Below the pieces are notes generated by a model. That model ran no database searches, was not told the DNA's origin, and saw only the letters and a list, made by a program, of their open reading frames with translations. Of a stretch of 64,000 nucleotides of DNA, positions 21,917 through 33,730 are shown piece after piece (position 1 is the first letter of the stretch; every line of letters begins with the position of its first letter). Source of the stretch: Ganoderma boninense (taxonomy: Eukaryota > Basidiomycota > Agaricomycetes > Polyporales > Polyporaceae); contig CM035305.1 of the NCBI GenBank assembly GCA_002900995.3, forward strand, positions 5,394,016 through 5,458,015. The letters are read 5' to 3'. Both the position numbers and the translations under genes were made by a program.

Positions 21917-24900
21917 ATGCCGGCGCTTACCAATGTCGCGCACTTCCTAAATCTTATCGTCGACAGTCCTCAGGTCTTCGGCTGGGCGACCTTCCAAGAG
22001 ATCACCGGCATCGAGGTCGTCCCATTCAGCGCGAACACCACCGCGGACGACATCGAGTTTCCGAATGACACGTTCGCAGTGGCCGAGGCGTTCTTCCGCG
22101 CCTACGAGACGTACGACACGTCCGAATCGCGGTCTAAGTTCCTCCGCGGACGGGAAGACTCCTATAAAGAGGGCCGGGAGGCTGTAAAGCAGTGGATCGC
22201 GGCGAGCTGGAAGGCGTGGCGGATGAGCGATCGCATCGCTGACGCGTTGAAGAAGGCGGGATTCGAAGGATTCGAATACCACAAGGATCTGGAAGGCGGC
22301 AAGGTATGTGACACGATGTTCTTTGTTTGACTTCGCTGACGCTCCTACAGTGGCAAGACTCGCGGGAGGCACAGATTCACTACGGACACTACGTAGTCGC
22401 GCACGCGATATTCGGCCGTGAGGGCGTAATTGAAGGCCGCAAGCGCGTGCAGCCCTTCCTCATCTCCATCATTCAAGGGCTGTCCGTCGCGTCGTGGAAG
22501 GCGCAAGGCAGAGCATGGGTCCGGGCGCGCAACAAGCTGTCAGTGCTGCACGCCGACTTGGAGACGGCCTACTTGGGTGAGCAGCGTTCAACACTCGGAA
22601 CGCGTCTTACGCGCATCTAACGTGTAGCTAGCGCTCGAAAGCGCCGAGAACTTGACTACCCACCAGATCAGCCGAATCATCAAGCGGATGAAGGGGATTT
22701 TAGAAAAGGCTGGGAAGTTTGGCGACGTGGAGATGAAGACGGTCGTGGCGCTGTGGGAGGAACGTCTATCTGAGCTACGACAGGCGACGGAGAAGGGCAA
22801 CGTCGTGAGCAACAGTGAGTACCCTGTCCCGTCTACCTCCAACATCTATGAATGGGCGTGGCAGAGATTCCGAAGGCATTGCGTAACGCGCTGGCGGCGC
22901 TCGCTGACTCCCCGACAATGCGCTTTGTCGTTGCTGAGCTCGACCAGGCGCTCGTCGACATGGAGGCGCAGCTTCCGCCTGAGCCTCTGCCCGACGAGAT
23001 CATCAGCCTCCTCGACTGGAAGTCGGGCGTTGAACATCTACAAAACAAGACGCCAGACGAGCTCTGGGAGATGCTCGGGTTCGGTAACGTAAAGGCGCTC
23101 CCAGGCTTCAACACCGTCGAGGACCCCGACGGCGTCATCGACCCTTGGGATGACGAGTGGGAGGAGTTTGCGAAGGGTCCGCGGGCCGTACCATTTGGGC
23201 CACGCTGGCACCAGCTCGTCGGCATGGTGAAGCTCATGCACCATGCGATCTCCGGGGACCCGCTGCTGCTCATGGATGAAGTCGGTGTTGGCAAAACCAT
23301 GCAGGTCATTGGTATGGTTGCGCTCTACGCGCTGTTCCGCCGCTACTATGCCAAAAACGACCGCTTTCCGGGGGCGTTTGGTAAGTGAACGCGTCCTTCT
23401 TCCTCTCGCTGTACTGAATGTTCCTTGCTAGCAAATATGCGATGCCGTACCGCGGACGGTAACCTTCCTGACCTTCCTCACGTCATCGTCGTCCCGCCCC
23501 CCCTCTTTCGCCAATGGAATACTGAATTTAGGCGGTACATACAGAAGGGATTCCTAGACTTGCTGCCATATCAGGGTCAGTGGGACAGAGAGGCTCGGAA
23601 CGCTGTCTGGGAGGGCGTGAACAACCTGCAGGAGGATCAAATGTTGTGTCAGAAAGTCGTCTTGGTCTCTGGCCCAGTACGTGCTCTTTCATCCGTTATT
23701 GACAATATTTGACGTCTTCTTGAAGGCCGGAGAGCGCGACTTGGACTACGCTTTCAACCTGCCTCTCCCTGTACCACCTGAACGCCCCACGAAGGACGCG
23801 AGCGTCGATGACCACCTCTCGCTCTTCGGGTACGACCTGGGCTTAGTCGTCATCGACGAGGCAGCGAAGCTTCGCAACCTCAACCGCCAGTGGACTGTCA
23901 TCCACGAGCTCGTGGAGAGGTCGCAATGCGGTGTTGCCATGACAGCGACACCCATCCACAATGGTCCTGCGGTACGTTGTCAAATTTCAGAGTGAGCGCA
24001 AGGCTGAAACCGAAAATGGAAGGACTTGTTCCATCTCGGCATGGCGCTCAACATCCCAGGTTGCGACGACCTCGATTGGCTGTTCGACATGAAGAAGGCG
24101 GTTGCGCGCGCGACAAGACGGTCCAACGCCGAGTTCCGCCTTCTCCGCGAGTCCGACAACTTCACCCAGTCCCTCATCGACGGGAGTCTCAACCTTGAAT
24201 TCAAGCGCGAGCAGATCGACTCAATGCAGGAGTATGTCTACTACTTGCGGGACCTTTTCCAGGGGTATACGATTCGCCGGACAATCGACTCCGTCGATTG
24301 GGAAGGCAAACCGATCTCGGGGTTACGCAAGTACTTCGAGAAGCGTCTGTTGCTTTCCGTCAAACAGGAGGAAAAGCAAGAGCTGGAAAACACGGCGACA
24401 GACATTATGAACGAGCACCAGACATCTTGTGCGGCCACGCTCGTGGCGCAAGCGGAAGGACACGTGAGTAACTTCATACAATCATTTTTCACGTCAGCTT
24501 TGCACTACGCGCCGTGTTCGAGGTCTACGAGATTGCAAGGATCTCGTAGTAGAAAACGGAGAAGTTGAGGGCGAGGACGTCAGCTGTTGGTGTCGGCTGC
24601 GTAAGAATGTGACCCTCTTGGAAGACCACACGCACAGGCCCGGCCTTGCCACTGCGGTTTGGATAGTCGTGCGCGATGCTTCGCCATGGATTGTAGCTGG
24701 TCTAGGGCATCACACGAGTCCAGGACTCGGCGCTCACTTTGCTGTGCGTGGACCCCTCGCTGCGGCTGTGGCCTTCCTGGAGGCTCACCCTCGCAAGCGC
24801 GGGGTTGGCGCCTAAATGCCTCACAGGTCCTCGTGCGTGGTGGCCTTCCTGGAGGTCTGTTCTGGTTGCTGTCTCACGCATCTCGACAACGCGGCTCGCC

Positions 24901-27559
24901 CCAGTGCGCTTCTGAGAGGGCCGCTTGATTTCGCAGTCACGGCTGTTGGCGCTCGCGATCGGCTGTGGCCCCCGACGCTGTTGGCCTTCCAGGAGCGTCG
25001 AGTTCCTTCAGTTCCCTCTCTCGCCGCGAGGTCTGAGGCACGGCCATCCCTGTGCGGCGGCACTCTTGGAGTTCCATCTCAGGTTTCTGCAACGCTGACG
25101 GCTCCTTTAACAGGCTTTCTACGGTCAGTTCCGCCGCACCCACACGCATTGGAAGCTGCGTACAAATCCGACGTGGGTTCCCGAAACGTTGGAGGAGTGG
25201 GAAGCGAACAAGTCCAGCAAGTTGGATGCGCTGATACAGATGTTGCTGTGGCACCTCGAAGAGGATAACCGGGCGCCCCTCATCGTTGACGAAAGCCGTC
25301 CCGGTGAAAACATTTTGATTCCTGATCCTAATTTCCAGCCCCTTCCTCGCGCGCCCAACTCTCCGCCCGATCACATGGTCGTCTATTTTGCGTTTCCATC
25401 CAACAACCCTCTCATCGTCGCGGTACATTTATTCCATCGCGTTGTTTTGTGTCCACAACTCACGCATTTGAGCAGGCTTTGCGCTTGTTCGGCATTGAAG
25501 TGTTGGAGGTCAATGGACAGAAATCAGGTAATATCCGGCAAGCCGTTATGGACAAGTTTCGAAAATCTGGTCGGGATGGCCCGCGCGTCTTGCTTCTTTC
25601 AAACGTCGGGATGGCTGGCATCAACCTGCCTGAAGCCAACATTCTGATTGCCCTCGTAAGCCCGCATGCTCCCGTCATCACAATATTTGTCATTTACGCC
25701 TGTATTAGGATCAGTTGTGGTCGCACCAGGATCTCACACAGCTCATCGGTCGCGTATGGCGCCTTCCGCAAGAGAAGGACGTTATTGTGTACATTCCGGT
25801 GTTGAATGACACAACCGACATGTTCCTCAGCGTCCTGTCATTTACGAAGTCGCAGCTCTTGTCGGCGTTTACCCACGCCACGAAGGAACAAAGTACGTTG
25901 CAGATTTTCGGCGCTGTTTGTCACTGACAGCGGGGTGCAGAAAATCTTTTCCAACATCTCCTTCCGCCCACCCTCCGGGAGTTGCAAGAGCACGATGACG
26001 ATGAAATCGACGATGACGACGACGACGTTCAAGAGGTCACCAACGATTCCGTGCCCCTCCCTAAGCCCGTCTTGAAGCCCGGCTCAACGAAGGCCACCAC
26101 GAAGTCGAAGACCGCTGCGAAGCCCCCACCCGAGCCGAAGCAGAAAGCCGCCCCCAAACCCAAATCCGCTGTAAAGCCGACGCCCGCCCCGAAACAGAAA
26201 GCCGCCCCGAAACCGAAGCCTGCTTCGAAGGCCGCAACGAAGCAGACAGTAGGTCAGGCCGATGGTGAAGGAGCGCCGACTGGAAGGAAGAAAGCTAGCA
26301 CGGCCGGTAGCGCAACGACTAAGAAGGGCAAGTCTACTGAGCAGCAGGTACGTACGAAACCAATCGTCACGCTCCACTCTCATCCCGCTTTTCAGCGCGG
26401 TCGGCCGTTACCTCCGCAACTCCACCCGTCCTCGTCGATCCATGAGACGCTCGTCTCCGCGAACCTGTCGCCGCTGCCGCCGACTGAGGAGCGCGGGAAC
26501 CCGCTGGCCGCGGAGATTGGTCCGCCTCCACCGCCGCCGCCAACTGAGGAGAGTGCTCCTGCTTCGCTGCCCCCGCCCGCGACAGAGGAGGCTGCTCCTG
26601 CTTCGCTGCCCCCGCCCGCGACGGAGGAGTCTGCTCCTGCTTCGCTGCCCCCGCCCGCGACGACGGAGGCTGCTCGCCCTCTGTCCCGGCCTCAGACGGA
26701 GGAGGCTGCTCGCCCTTTGCCGCCTGCAATAACCGAGTCCAGTGCTCCTGCTCTGCCGGAACCCGCGCCGCAGCCACCAGCTCAGCAGACTGCTGTCCCC
26801 GTCACAGAGGATCCTGCTCCTCTCAAGATTGTTCATGCACCGCTGTCGGCGCCACACACTGGCAACCCTGCCGGGCCATCGTTCCCGCTTCCCTCCGACG
26901 ATGTGCCGCCGGGGAACGTGATCGACGACGCGGTGCCTCCCGGCTTTGAGCCCCTGCCCCTCGACTTCGACGCGCCGCCGGCGCTGGATGGGCACGAGAC
27001 AGCTGTGTCTGGGGATCCCGAACGGGAACCGCGACCCCGTAAGCGCGGTACCGAGGAACGACCGCAGTCCAAGTCATCAAACCCAGAGTCGCAAGATGGC
27101 TCCGAGGCGAAGAAGCAGAAGACGAGCACAGAGGCGAAGAAGAACCTCCGGCCTCGGGTTAGTACAAGATATTATCGTTTGCTTCGTTGCTGACCTTTTC
27201 TTCAGAAGACTCCCTCCTCAAAGGCTCCTGCTCCTGCCCAGGAGCACGCCTCCGAAGCTGCACCTAGGCGCGGTCGCAACCGCTCGCAGGCGAAGTCGAA
27301 GGAAACCATTGAGAACTCCGATGAGGAAGCTGAAGCCACGCCTGTTGCCGGCCCTTCAAACCCGCGCGTGAGCTCCACCCTGTCATCGGTCCCAGACAGT
27401 CGCGCGGGGGCACCAAAGCCACAGCATGAGCGACCGTCACCCACTACTACGCGCCCGTCGAAGCGTCACCACACGCGCGACCAGTCCGAGTTTTTGGATC
27501 AGTTGCAGGAATCCGGGCCTCGATCGGCGAAGGATGTTGGCAAGGGTGCGACGTTCTAG
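21917..27559 (+). CDS. SNF2-like helicase/ATPase with basic Pro/Lys-rich tail
   Basis: Exons: 21917-22303, 22351-22576, 22632-22814, 22865-23380, 23432-23676, 23726-23971, 24023-24463, 25114-25422, 25476-25655, 25709-25892, 25941-26347, 26396-27157, 27206-27559; exactly 1,479 aa. Superfamily-2 motifs are in order: Walker A DEVGVGKTMQ (about aa 402), motif Ia HVIVVPPPLFRQW, Walker B VVIDEAAKLRN (DEAA, about aa 560), motif III AMTATPIHN, motif V LLLSNVGMAGINL and motif VI QLIGRVWRLPQE (about aa 920). This is the SNF2/Rad54 arrangement, but with DEVGVGKT in place of DEMGLGKT and DEAA in place of DEAH. The first 390 aa match no domain I know. The last 500 aa are an acidic DDDDDD patch, a KPxPKQKAAPKP basic tract and repeated PPPATEE units. 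The likely role is ATP-driven DNA or chromatin translocation. The 650-nt intron (24464-25113) is anomalous. Confidence 0.85.
24611..25078. repeat. Palindromic-core repeat array B inside a helicase intron
   Basis: Cores: CCCTCTTGGAAGACCACA (24613-24630), a weaker one near 24697, GTGGCCTTCCTGGAGGCTC (24768-24786), TGGCCTTCCTGGAGGTCT (24841-24858), CTTCTGAGAGGGCC (24909-24922), TGGCCTTCCAGGAGCGTC (24982-24999) and GCACTCTTGGAGTTCC (25060-25075). Spacing is about 65-85 bp. The spacers differ from each other, so this is not a simple tandem repeat. The whole array lies within the 650-nt intron of the SNF2-like gene. Confidence 0.6.
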
Positions 27560-28225
27560 GTCGCTATCTTGCTGCTTGTAAGTTGCACTCTCGTTCTCCG
27601 ACGTTTTCCCCTCGTGTATGTCCCTATCTCCCGTCGACTTTTGTATCTACTCTTCCCCAGTCGTTCTGCTTCTTCCTCGACTCAACTCGCTCCTACTCGC
27701 GCTTCAACGCGCTCTCTTTCGCGACTCAACTTGCCCCCACTCGCGCTTCCACGCGCTCCCACCCGGGCTTCAACGCGCTCCCTTTCGCGACGGTTTGTGC
27801 ATGACGGCGTGGTCACAGATGACTGTTGTCTTGATGTAACGTACATATCTGACGGAATAATACGTTGATTTCCAACACGACATGCAGGGTTCGCGGACGC
27901 GAGTCGCAAATGGTCTCCTTGGAATGTCACACGCTGCACCTTGCATGATCGCCACTTATGCGTTTTCGAACCTTCGACAGCGCCTCCATCGATGAGTTCC
28001 CCTTCTGCTGCCACCTGGTTTCCGATGAGTACGTGCACGTCCGTCGACGAGTTCCCCTTCTGCTGTCACCTCGTAATGCCGCTCTTGAGGCAGGTATCCT
28101 TCAGCGTTGCGACTGAGGCCTGAGGATTTGTTGCGACCCAGAAAGCGTGGCATTTTCAAACTGATGTGACGGCCCTTCGCAGTGATAGTAGGGAAAGGAG
28201 CTGCCAGTGGGCGAAAGCAGAACCG
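27560..28225. other. Helicase 3' flank with minisatellite
   Basis: Downstream of the helicase stop, 27677-27792 contains imperfect tandem copies built on ACTCGCGCTTCAACGCGCTC plus a CTTTCGCGACTCAAC linker. No coding exon could be supported between 27560 and 28225. Part of this is presumably 3' UTR. Confidence 0.5.
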
Positions 28226-28590
28226 GCACTCTTGGAGTACCACCACCGCAGGCCCTCCACCCAGATACCACCGTCTGGAGGGGGCCGGAAACCGACCCAC
28301 CTGGAAGGCCGCCCCCTGCAGTGCTGGTGACCGGCATGCCGTCAACTGCTTATTCGCTCGCGCACACCACGCGTCGCGCCCACCTGCCCCTCCTGGAAGA
28401 CCGTGCCCGCAAACACTCGTCCAGAGCAGTTGCGTGCCTTCGGGCTGCCCGAGGTAGGCCCAACCGCCCGTATTTCACACGAGGCGCCACCCCGTCCCTC
28501 CAGGAAGGCCGCACCACACGAGGCGCCACCCCGTCCCTCCAGGAAGGCCGCACCACACCATGCCCACCCTCGCGCAGGTGGAAGCCCACG
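28226..28590. repeat. Palindromic-core repeat array C
   Basis: Copies of the core, mainly in the orientation opposite to array B: CACTCTTGGAGTACCAC (28227-28243), CACCTGGAAGGCCGCC (28298-28313), CTCCTGGAAGACCGTGCC (28390-28407) and CTCCAGGAAGGCCGCACC at about 28498 and 28537. The last two lie within a perfect 39-bp tandem duplication (28476-28514 and 28515-28553), showing recent amplification. A final copy (CAGGTGGAAGCCCAC) is at about 28575. The array is intergenic, between the helicase and the 1,276-aa gene. Confidence 0.6.
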
Positions 28591-29093
28591 CTAAGCGGGT
28601 CATCTAACTCGTACGTCGTTGTCCGTGTTCATCACGAACATTTCATGCATTGTCCTTCGTGACGCTCTTGTCAGACCTTGCACGGGATATTTGTCGTGCG
28701 TCGTAGCGTCGCAGTGCGACATCGTGTGCGTTGCGCCTGTCTCTACTACTGGTGGGTGAATGACGCGTGATTCGCGACGCGCTCAAAGTTCAATTGTACG
28801 TCTCATTTTGGAATGTTCTCCTCTGGCGACGTGCACAGCTAACTAACGAAGCAGGATCTTTCGCTCAAGTAGGTACCAGTACCATGTTTGAATTGCGATA
28901 TATATTCCTCCACCTTTTTCGCCACCTGTCGGCACAGTGCGACGGCAGTGCGACGTCGGAGAAGGACTTAACAAGTACAGCACGTAGCAGATGACGTCTT
29001 ACCATAAAGGAGAGGCTGCTCGGAACGCCTGGTGTTCTAACGCTCACGGCGCAGACGGTGCAAGTGCGGCGCCGCTGACAATCCACTGTGCCG

Positions 29094-29300
29094 GGTGGTC
29101 TTCCTGGAATGCCGCTTCCCTTGCATATGGCTGACAACTAGCACCAGGCTTTCCGATTTGGGTTCACTGCTCACCTGTCTGCGCGGTCCTCCGGGAGGCC
29201 CATTTCCACTGCATGTACTCGGGACCATGTGCCGCCTCATTTAACCTGCTAAATCACATTTCTCTTGCCCTTCTTGACGGTCTTCCTGCTGGCTGGCTGT
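29094..29300. repeat. Palindromic-core repeat array D
   Basis: GGTGGTCTTCCTGGAATGCC (about 29095-29114), CGGTCCTCCGGGAGGCCC (about 29184-29201) and a degenerate CGGTCTTCCTGCTGGC (about 29278-29293) lie about 90 bp apart. The array ends some 250 bp before the start codon of the 1,276-aa gene, so it may overlap its promoter. Confidence 0.45.
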
Positions 29301-29544
29301 TTTTTGCGCAGCATGATCGTACGTGGTCCGTCTTTAACCATTCCCATCCTTCCGCAAAGTTCGAGGCTCCCCACCTGACTGCCACCCTCCTAGAACAACG
29401 TTTTAGCACCGCGTGGCTCTCATCATATGCGCGCGACGTTAGGGGAACTGTGCATCTGTCTTTGCGCCCGCAGCTGCTCGATAAACCCACTCTCATGCGT
29501 CGCGGCGCTGCTGCCCGACCGCCTCTTGCTCGTCAGCCATCGAC

Positions 29545-32500
29545 ATGCCTCCCTTTCCCGACGAATATCTTCACCCGCAAACTGTCTCCCTCGAGGGCTT
29601 CGTGGAAACAGCTCATCGAATTGGGCGAGAGAACGCAGAAGACAGCTTCGTCAATTTTGTCCTGGCTGGGCGCGCCCGAGCTCTAGTCGAAGACGTAGAC
29701 CCGCCGGAATTGCGTCAGGCCCGAATCTTCGTGAATCCGCGCGTTGACCTCGGCCCCCCAGATGACTACGCAGTCCACGGCGACTTCGACTCGGTCATCG
29801 GTCTGACCAAGCTCCTTCCTTTCACTAAGGCAATTTCTTGGCAATGTTTTCCCCAGTTCGCCGAAACTTTGACAACAGACGTCCATGTCAAATTCCCAAT
29901 TGTCGCTGCGGTTAGTTTTTCACAAGATTGTGTTTTTCGCATGCTCAATACGACGGGATAGACCGGCACTCACCATGTTCCACTCCACAAAATTCCCAAC
30001 TACATGTGTTTGAAGTTCGACATCCGCCACCAAGGACGCCTTTTTTTCCCCCGCAAGTACGAACACCATGTTTCGCCGACGCTACCGAATGATTTCCTCG
30101 CCGCGGTCTATGATCGGGCAGTGCTCCCAGCGATCAATGCCTGCAACCCCGCTCTGGCGTCTCATTGGCCCAACACGTTTACGCAGGCCACTCGTCTCGC
30201 TCGCGCACAACACGGTCACCTCTCTAGCGTCTCGCGAGACATCCCTGAAGATCTCCTTGAGAGGTTTGCCCAGGAACTGCTTGCCCGGCTCGACAGGATG
30301 GGCGGTGGATTTCAGGATGCTTTCTTCGAGTTAGAGGCTAAAGGCATCAAGGCTACGTCTTTCCACGATCCATCCGACGGTGATGCGCGGAGAGACGCTT
30401 TGGAGAATGTTCTCGACCCCATAAATCTTCGCGTCATTCCCATCGAGGAGCTCAAGACGCGGTGGTGGATTGACGTTGCCTTGGAGGTCCATGAAAGAGG
30501 CCGCGTCCTCCTCTGGCTGTCCGAGTCTCACTCTCGTTTGATTCGCCACGCCCTTCCCCATGTCGATCCCACGCATGCCGCTGCGCTCCTTAGAAGTGAA
30601 GGCTACAAGCAGGACTTCAATGCCCACCTGACAGCCATATCGGGGTTCCGCTTGGAACCTCGCTCGCGCAGCACTCGCGATCATGTCACGTACCTGAACG
30701 TGTATACGACAGACAAGGCCGTGACTTACCAAGTCAAACCGGGTCTCTATCGACGGCGCACGTCCTCGGACCTGTATCCTAAGCGACTCGAGCAGTTCCT
30801 CAAGGACGTAGAGGACATTACCACGACATTTTCGGAGTGCGGAGGACAAGGTGGCGTCTTGCAAGATGCCTGCACACGCATGGAAGTGCGAGTGAATATC
30901 GGCTACGCTCGGACCTCTCTCACAGAAGTTCCCGAAGAGCTCGTTCAGTTATCTATTCTCTCTGTGCCTGCAGTTTTGTGGTGGTACGTACCCCGAGTCG
31001 TTGCAGCTTATATATATATTAATTATTGTTTACAGGTACTTCAAATTCTATCGGATGACTGCTATATACCGCGTACTTACAGACCTCGCCCGTACTCCGC
31101 CTGCTCCCCGCGGATGGATTCCCAGCCTCATGCTTGGCTCGGTTTGCGTATATATGTTCAATGCGGTTATATTTCGCCCCAGCGCCCGTCGTGTCGAGCA
31201 AGAACTTTCAAGGCTTTGCGCTTACTGGTGCCACCCTCATTTCTCCCCAGACGATGAAGATAATAGAGGTGTCGAGCTTGAAGATGAGATGCTACAACCC
31301 TGCACTCTGGACCGGGGACTGTACTTTGTTTCAGAGATTGTCCGTGATGAACACCATCGGTTCCTCCGCCTACCGGCCGTGCGGCAGCTCGAACGGACGG
31401 ACATCACAATTCTTTACGGGCAACGTACTCTAAATGAGGTCCTTCGAGCCCTAGGTGGAACCCCTCTTGGCCTTGCGGGATTAACTCGAGTTAACAAGCT
31501 CCGTACCAAAAACAAGAGCCAAACACGCCCAGTTGCTCTGCTCGCATCGCAGTTGACGCTGCATGATTTCAACTTTGCCGCTGAAGGTGGGCATTATATG
31601 TATATCATCATGCGCTAGTCATAGTTGTTAATAATATGTAAGGTATCACTCGGAACTTGGAGATTCAGATGACAGGACCGGATGTTGATCTAGCAGACGA
31701 ACAGAATCAAGACGACGAGACTCTCGATGGTGCATTTTCAACTCTTTGGGCGCAATTTCCGTCGGACATGGTTCAGCAATCTCCCAACTTCCGTCATCGC
31801 ACCCAGCCAGCCTACATCAAGCTCAACCTAGGAGAGCGTGATGAAGTGTCGATCGATCTCTTCAAATCACTCCAACTTCCCTTCGACGCAGCATACATTC
31901 GCCTTTGCACGCTCTCTCAATGGCGAGAGCTTGTGTTCGACAAGTTTTTCCCCCCCAAAAATGCTCGTCTTCCAGATAGCCTCCAGAATTTCCGTCAATG
32001 TCGATACTTCGGATCCTACACCTCAGAATTAGCTCGGCTCTCTAACGAGGATGCTACTCATACGCGGGAGTCCTTGCGGTCTTTGTTTGACGAACTTCGA
32101 TGGGTTCCCCATCCATACTCAGAGAGGATGTGGTCAACAAAACGACGCGACAACACAAATGGCTGGGTCGCTCTCCCGGAGGGCCACCACAATCTTGCGG
32201 TCCATATCGCGATTAATCCGAAATATTACACCAGCCTTGCCGCTATCACTCTCACGTCAGGTGTCCGCCCCAGTCAGGACGACGATGACGATGAGCTCGC
32301 TTGGGCGGAGCTTGGCAGGCGCATTCCTTTTCTGCGGCACTCTATCCCACCTCCAGATAGCATCATCCAGCCCGGAGATCGACAAGTACTCGACCAAATC
32401 CGGCATTTCTCTCAAACTCCCACCAATGCTAGTGCTGGTATCAGTCTTCAGGACGATCGCGGCGGCGTTGGCAGGGGGAGAGACAGCCAAACGAGAACAG

Positions 32501-33534
32501 CGGAGAGCAGCGCGAGTCGCGCGGGCGGTGGACGGGCTCCGCCGGCTCCGAGTCAGCCTGTGAGCCGTGCACCGTCCGTCCTTCCTCCACCGCAGCAATT
32601 CCGTGCGCCTTCATGGCGGGAAGGTCTTGGGGGCGTCGACGTCGTTTCAGAGGGCCGAGCGACAACGGCGGAGAGCAGCGCGAGTCGCGCGGGCGGTGGA
32701 CGAGTTGCGCCGTGGGCTCCGAGTCAGCCTGTGAGCCGTGCACCGTCCGTCCGTCCTCCACCGCAGCAATTCCGTGCGCCTTCATGGCGGGAAGGTCTTG
32801 GGGGCGTCGACGTCGTTTCAGAGGGCCGAGCGACAACGGCGGAGAGCAGCGCGAGTCGCGCGGGCGGTGGACGAGTTGGGGGCGTCGACGTCGTTTCAGC
32901 GGGCCGAGCGACAACGGCGGAGAGCAGCGCGAGTCGTGCGGGATCGGATGGACGAGTTGCTCCGCCCGTTCGGAGTCAGCATGGCCTACCTCCGCCTGCT
33001 ATACCGGGTCCCTTGGCTAGAGTATCTCGACACCGAGGTCCTCTCATTATCACACCGCTCCCATCAGAGCCTCGGTCTCCGCTTGCAGCCCTAGCACCGA
33101 CGCTTTCATCCTCTCCCGACATGGAAAGCACTCCAGAGATGGGGCGCGCACAGCATGGACCTGCCGCAGCGGCATCGCCGGGTTACTGGCAACAGTCTCT
33201 GGCAATGCAACCAAGCCCCAGTCTCGCAAGCCCTCATCTATTTGATTCACCTGCGCCGTACATATCAAAGCGCACGTTATGGTGGAATGACCACTCTAGC
33301 TCTCAGCGCGAGTCCTCAGAATTTAGCCGACTCCGCCCGACTCCTGGTCCCTCGCAAGTAGTGTCCACTCAGCCACATATCGCATCTATGCCTGTTCTGA
33401 ATCGGCCCCCGTCTTCTACCCAACTCGTCTTCCATTCGCCTCCTACACCTCAAATGTCAGAAGACAGGCCTGTAACTCCGCCGTCGCCGTTGGCGAAGTA
33501 CGCTCCTCTGTACCCCAAGATGTTGAAGGATTGA
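29545..33534 (+). CDS. Unknown 1,276-aa protein with internal tandem repeats
   Basis: Four exons (29545-29910, 29962-30983, 31036-31586, 31643-33534) sum to exactly 1,277 codons. The start MPPFPDEYLHPQTVSLEGFV is the first ATG of the open frame. The first 850 residues look globular: ISWQCFPQFAETL, a segment IPNYMCLKFDIRHQGRLFF, LPNDFLAAVYDRAVLPAINA, and later VLLWLSESHSRLIRH and ILYGQRTLNEVLRALGG. I recognise no named domain, no helicase motif and no transposase signature. From about aa 870 the protein is disordered and contains tandem units of roughly 60 residues (TAESSASRAGGGR, SQPVSRAPSV, PPPQQFRAPSWREGLGGVDVV) repeated about 2.5 times. A Pro/Ser-rich tail ends PLYPKMLKD. It lies head to tail with the SNF2-like gene, about 2 kb away across repeat arrays. 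Intact and multi-exon, so probably expressed; function unknown. Confidence 0.75.
32499..32945 (+). repeat. In-frame tandem repeat (about 180 bp unit)
   Basis: Within the last exon of the 1,276-aa gene, a block beginning GCGGAGAGCAGCGCGAGTCG recurs at about 32499, 32670, 32838 and 32909. The first two units are full length (about 170-180 bp) and nearly identical. The last is shortened. All copies keep the same frame, so the protein grows by whole units. Confidence 0.8.
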
Positions 33535-33730
33535 TCTTCGCACCCTTATACTTGTAATGCATGTCTTCCGACCGGTTCGTCAGTGGCTCTGTATAATTCA
33601 TTCGGTGTTCTCGGAGTGCCGCCGCGCCGAAAAGGACAAGCTCAGCGGGACTGTCCATGGCCTGGTGAACCACGAGGTATTTATAGGGTGTAAAGTAGGG
33701 GGGTATGCGGGTTAGAGTCGGGTTAGAGCG

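Noticed and set aside
24611..28590. CRISPR array
   Set aside because: The cores are imperfect, too short and vary in orientation, there are no cas-like genes, and the host is a fungus. Described as a dispersed palindromic repeat instead.
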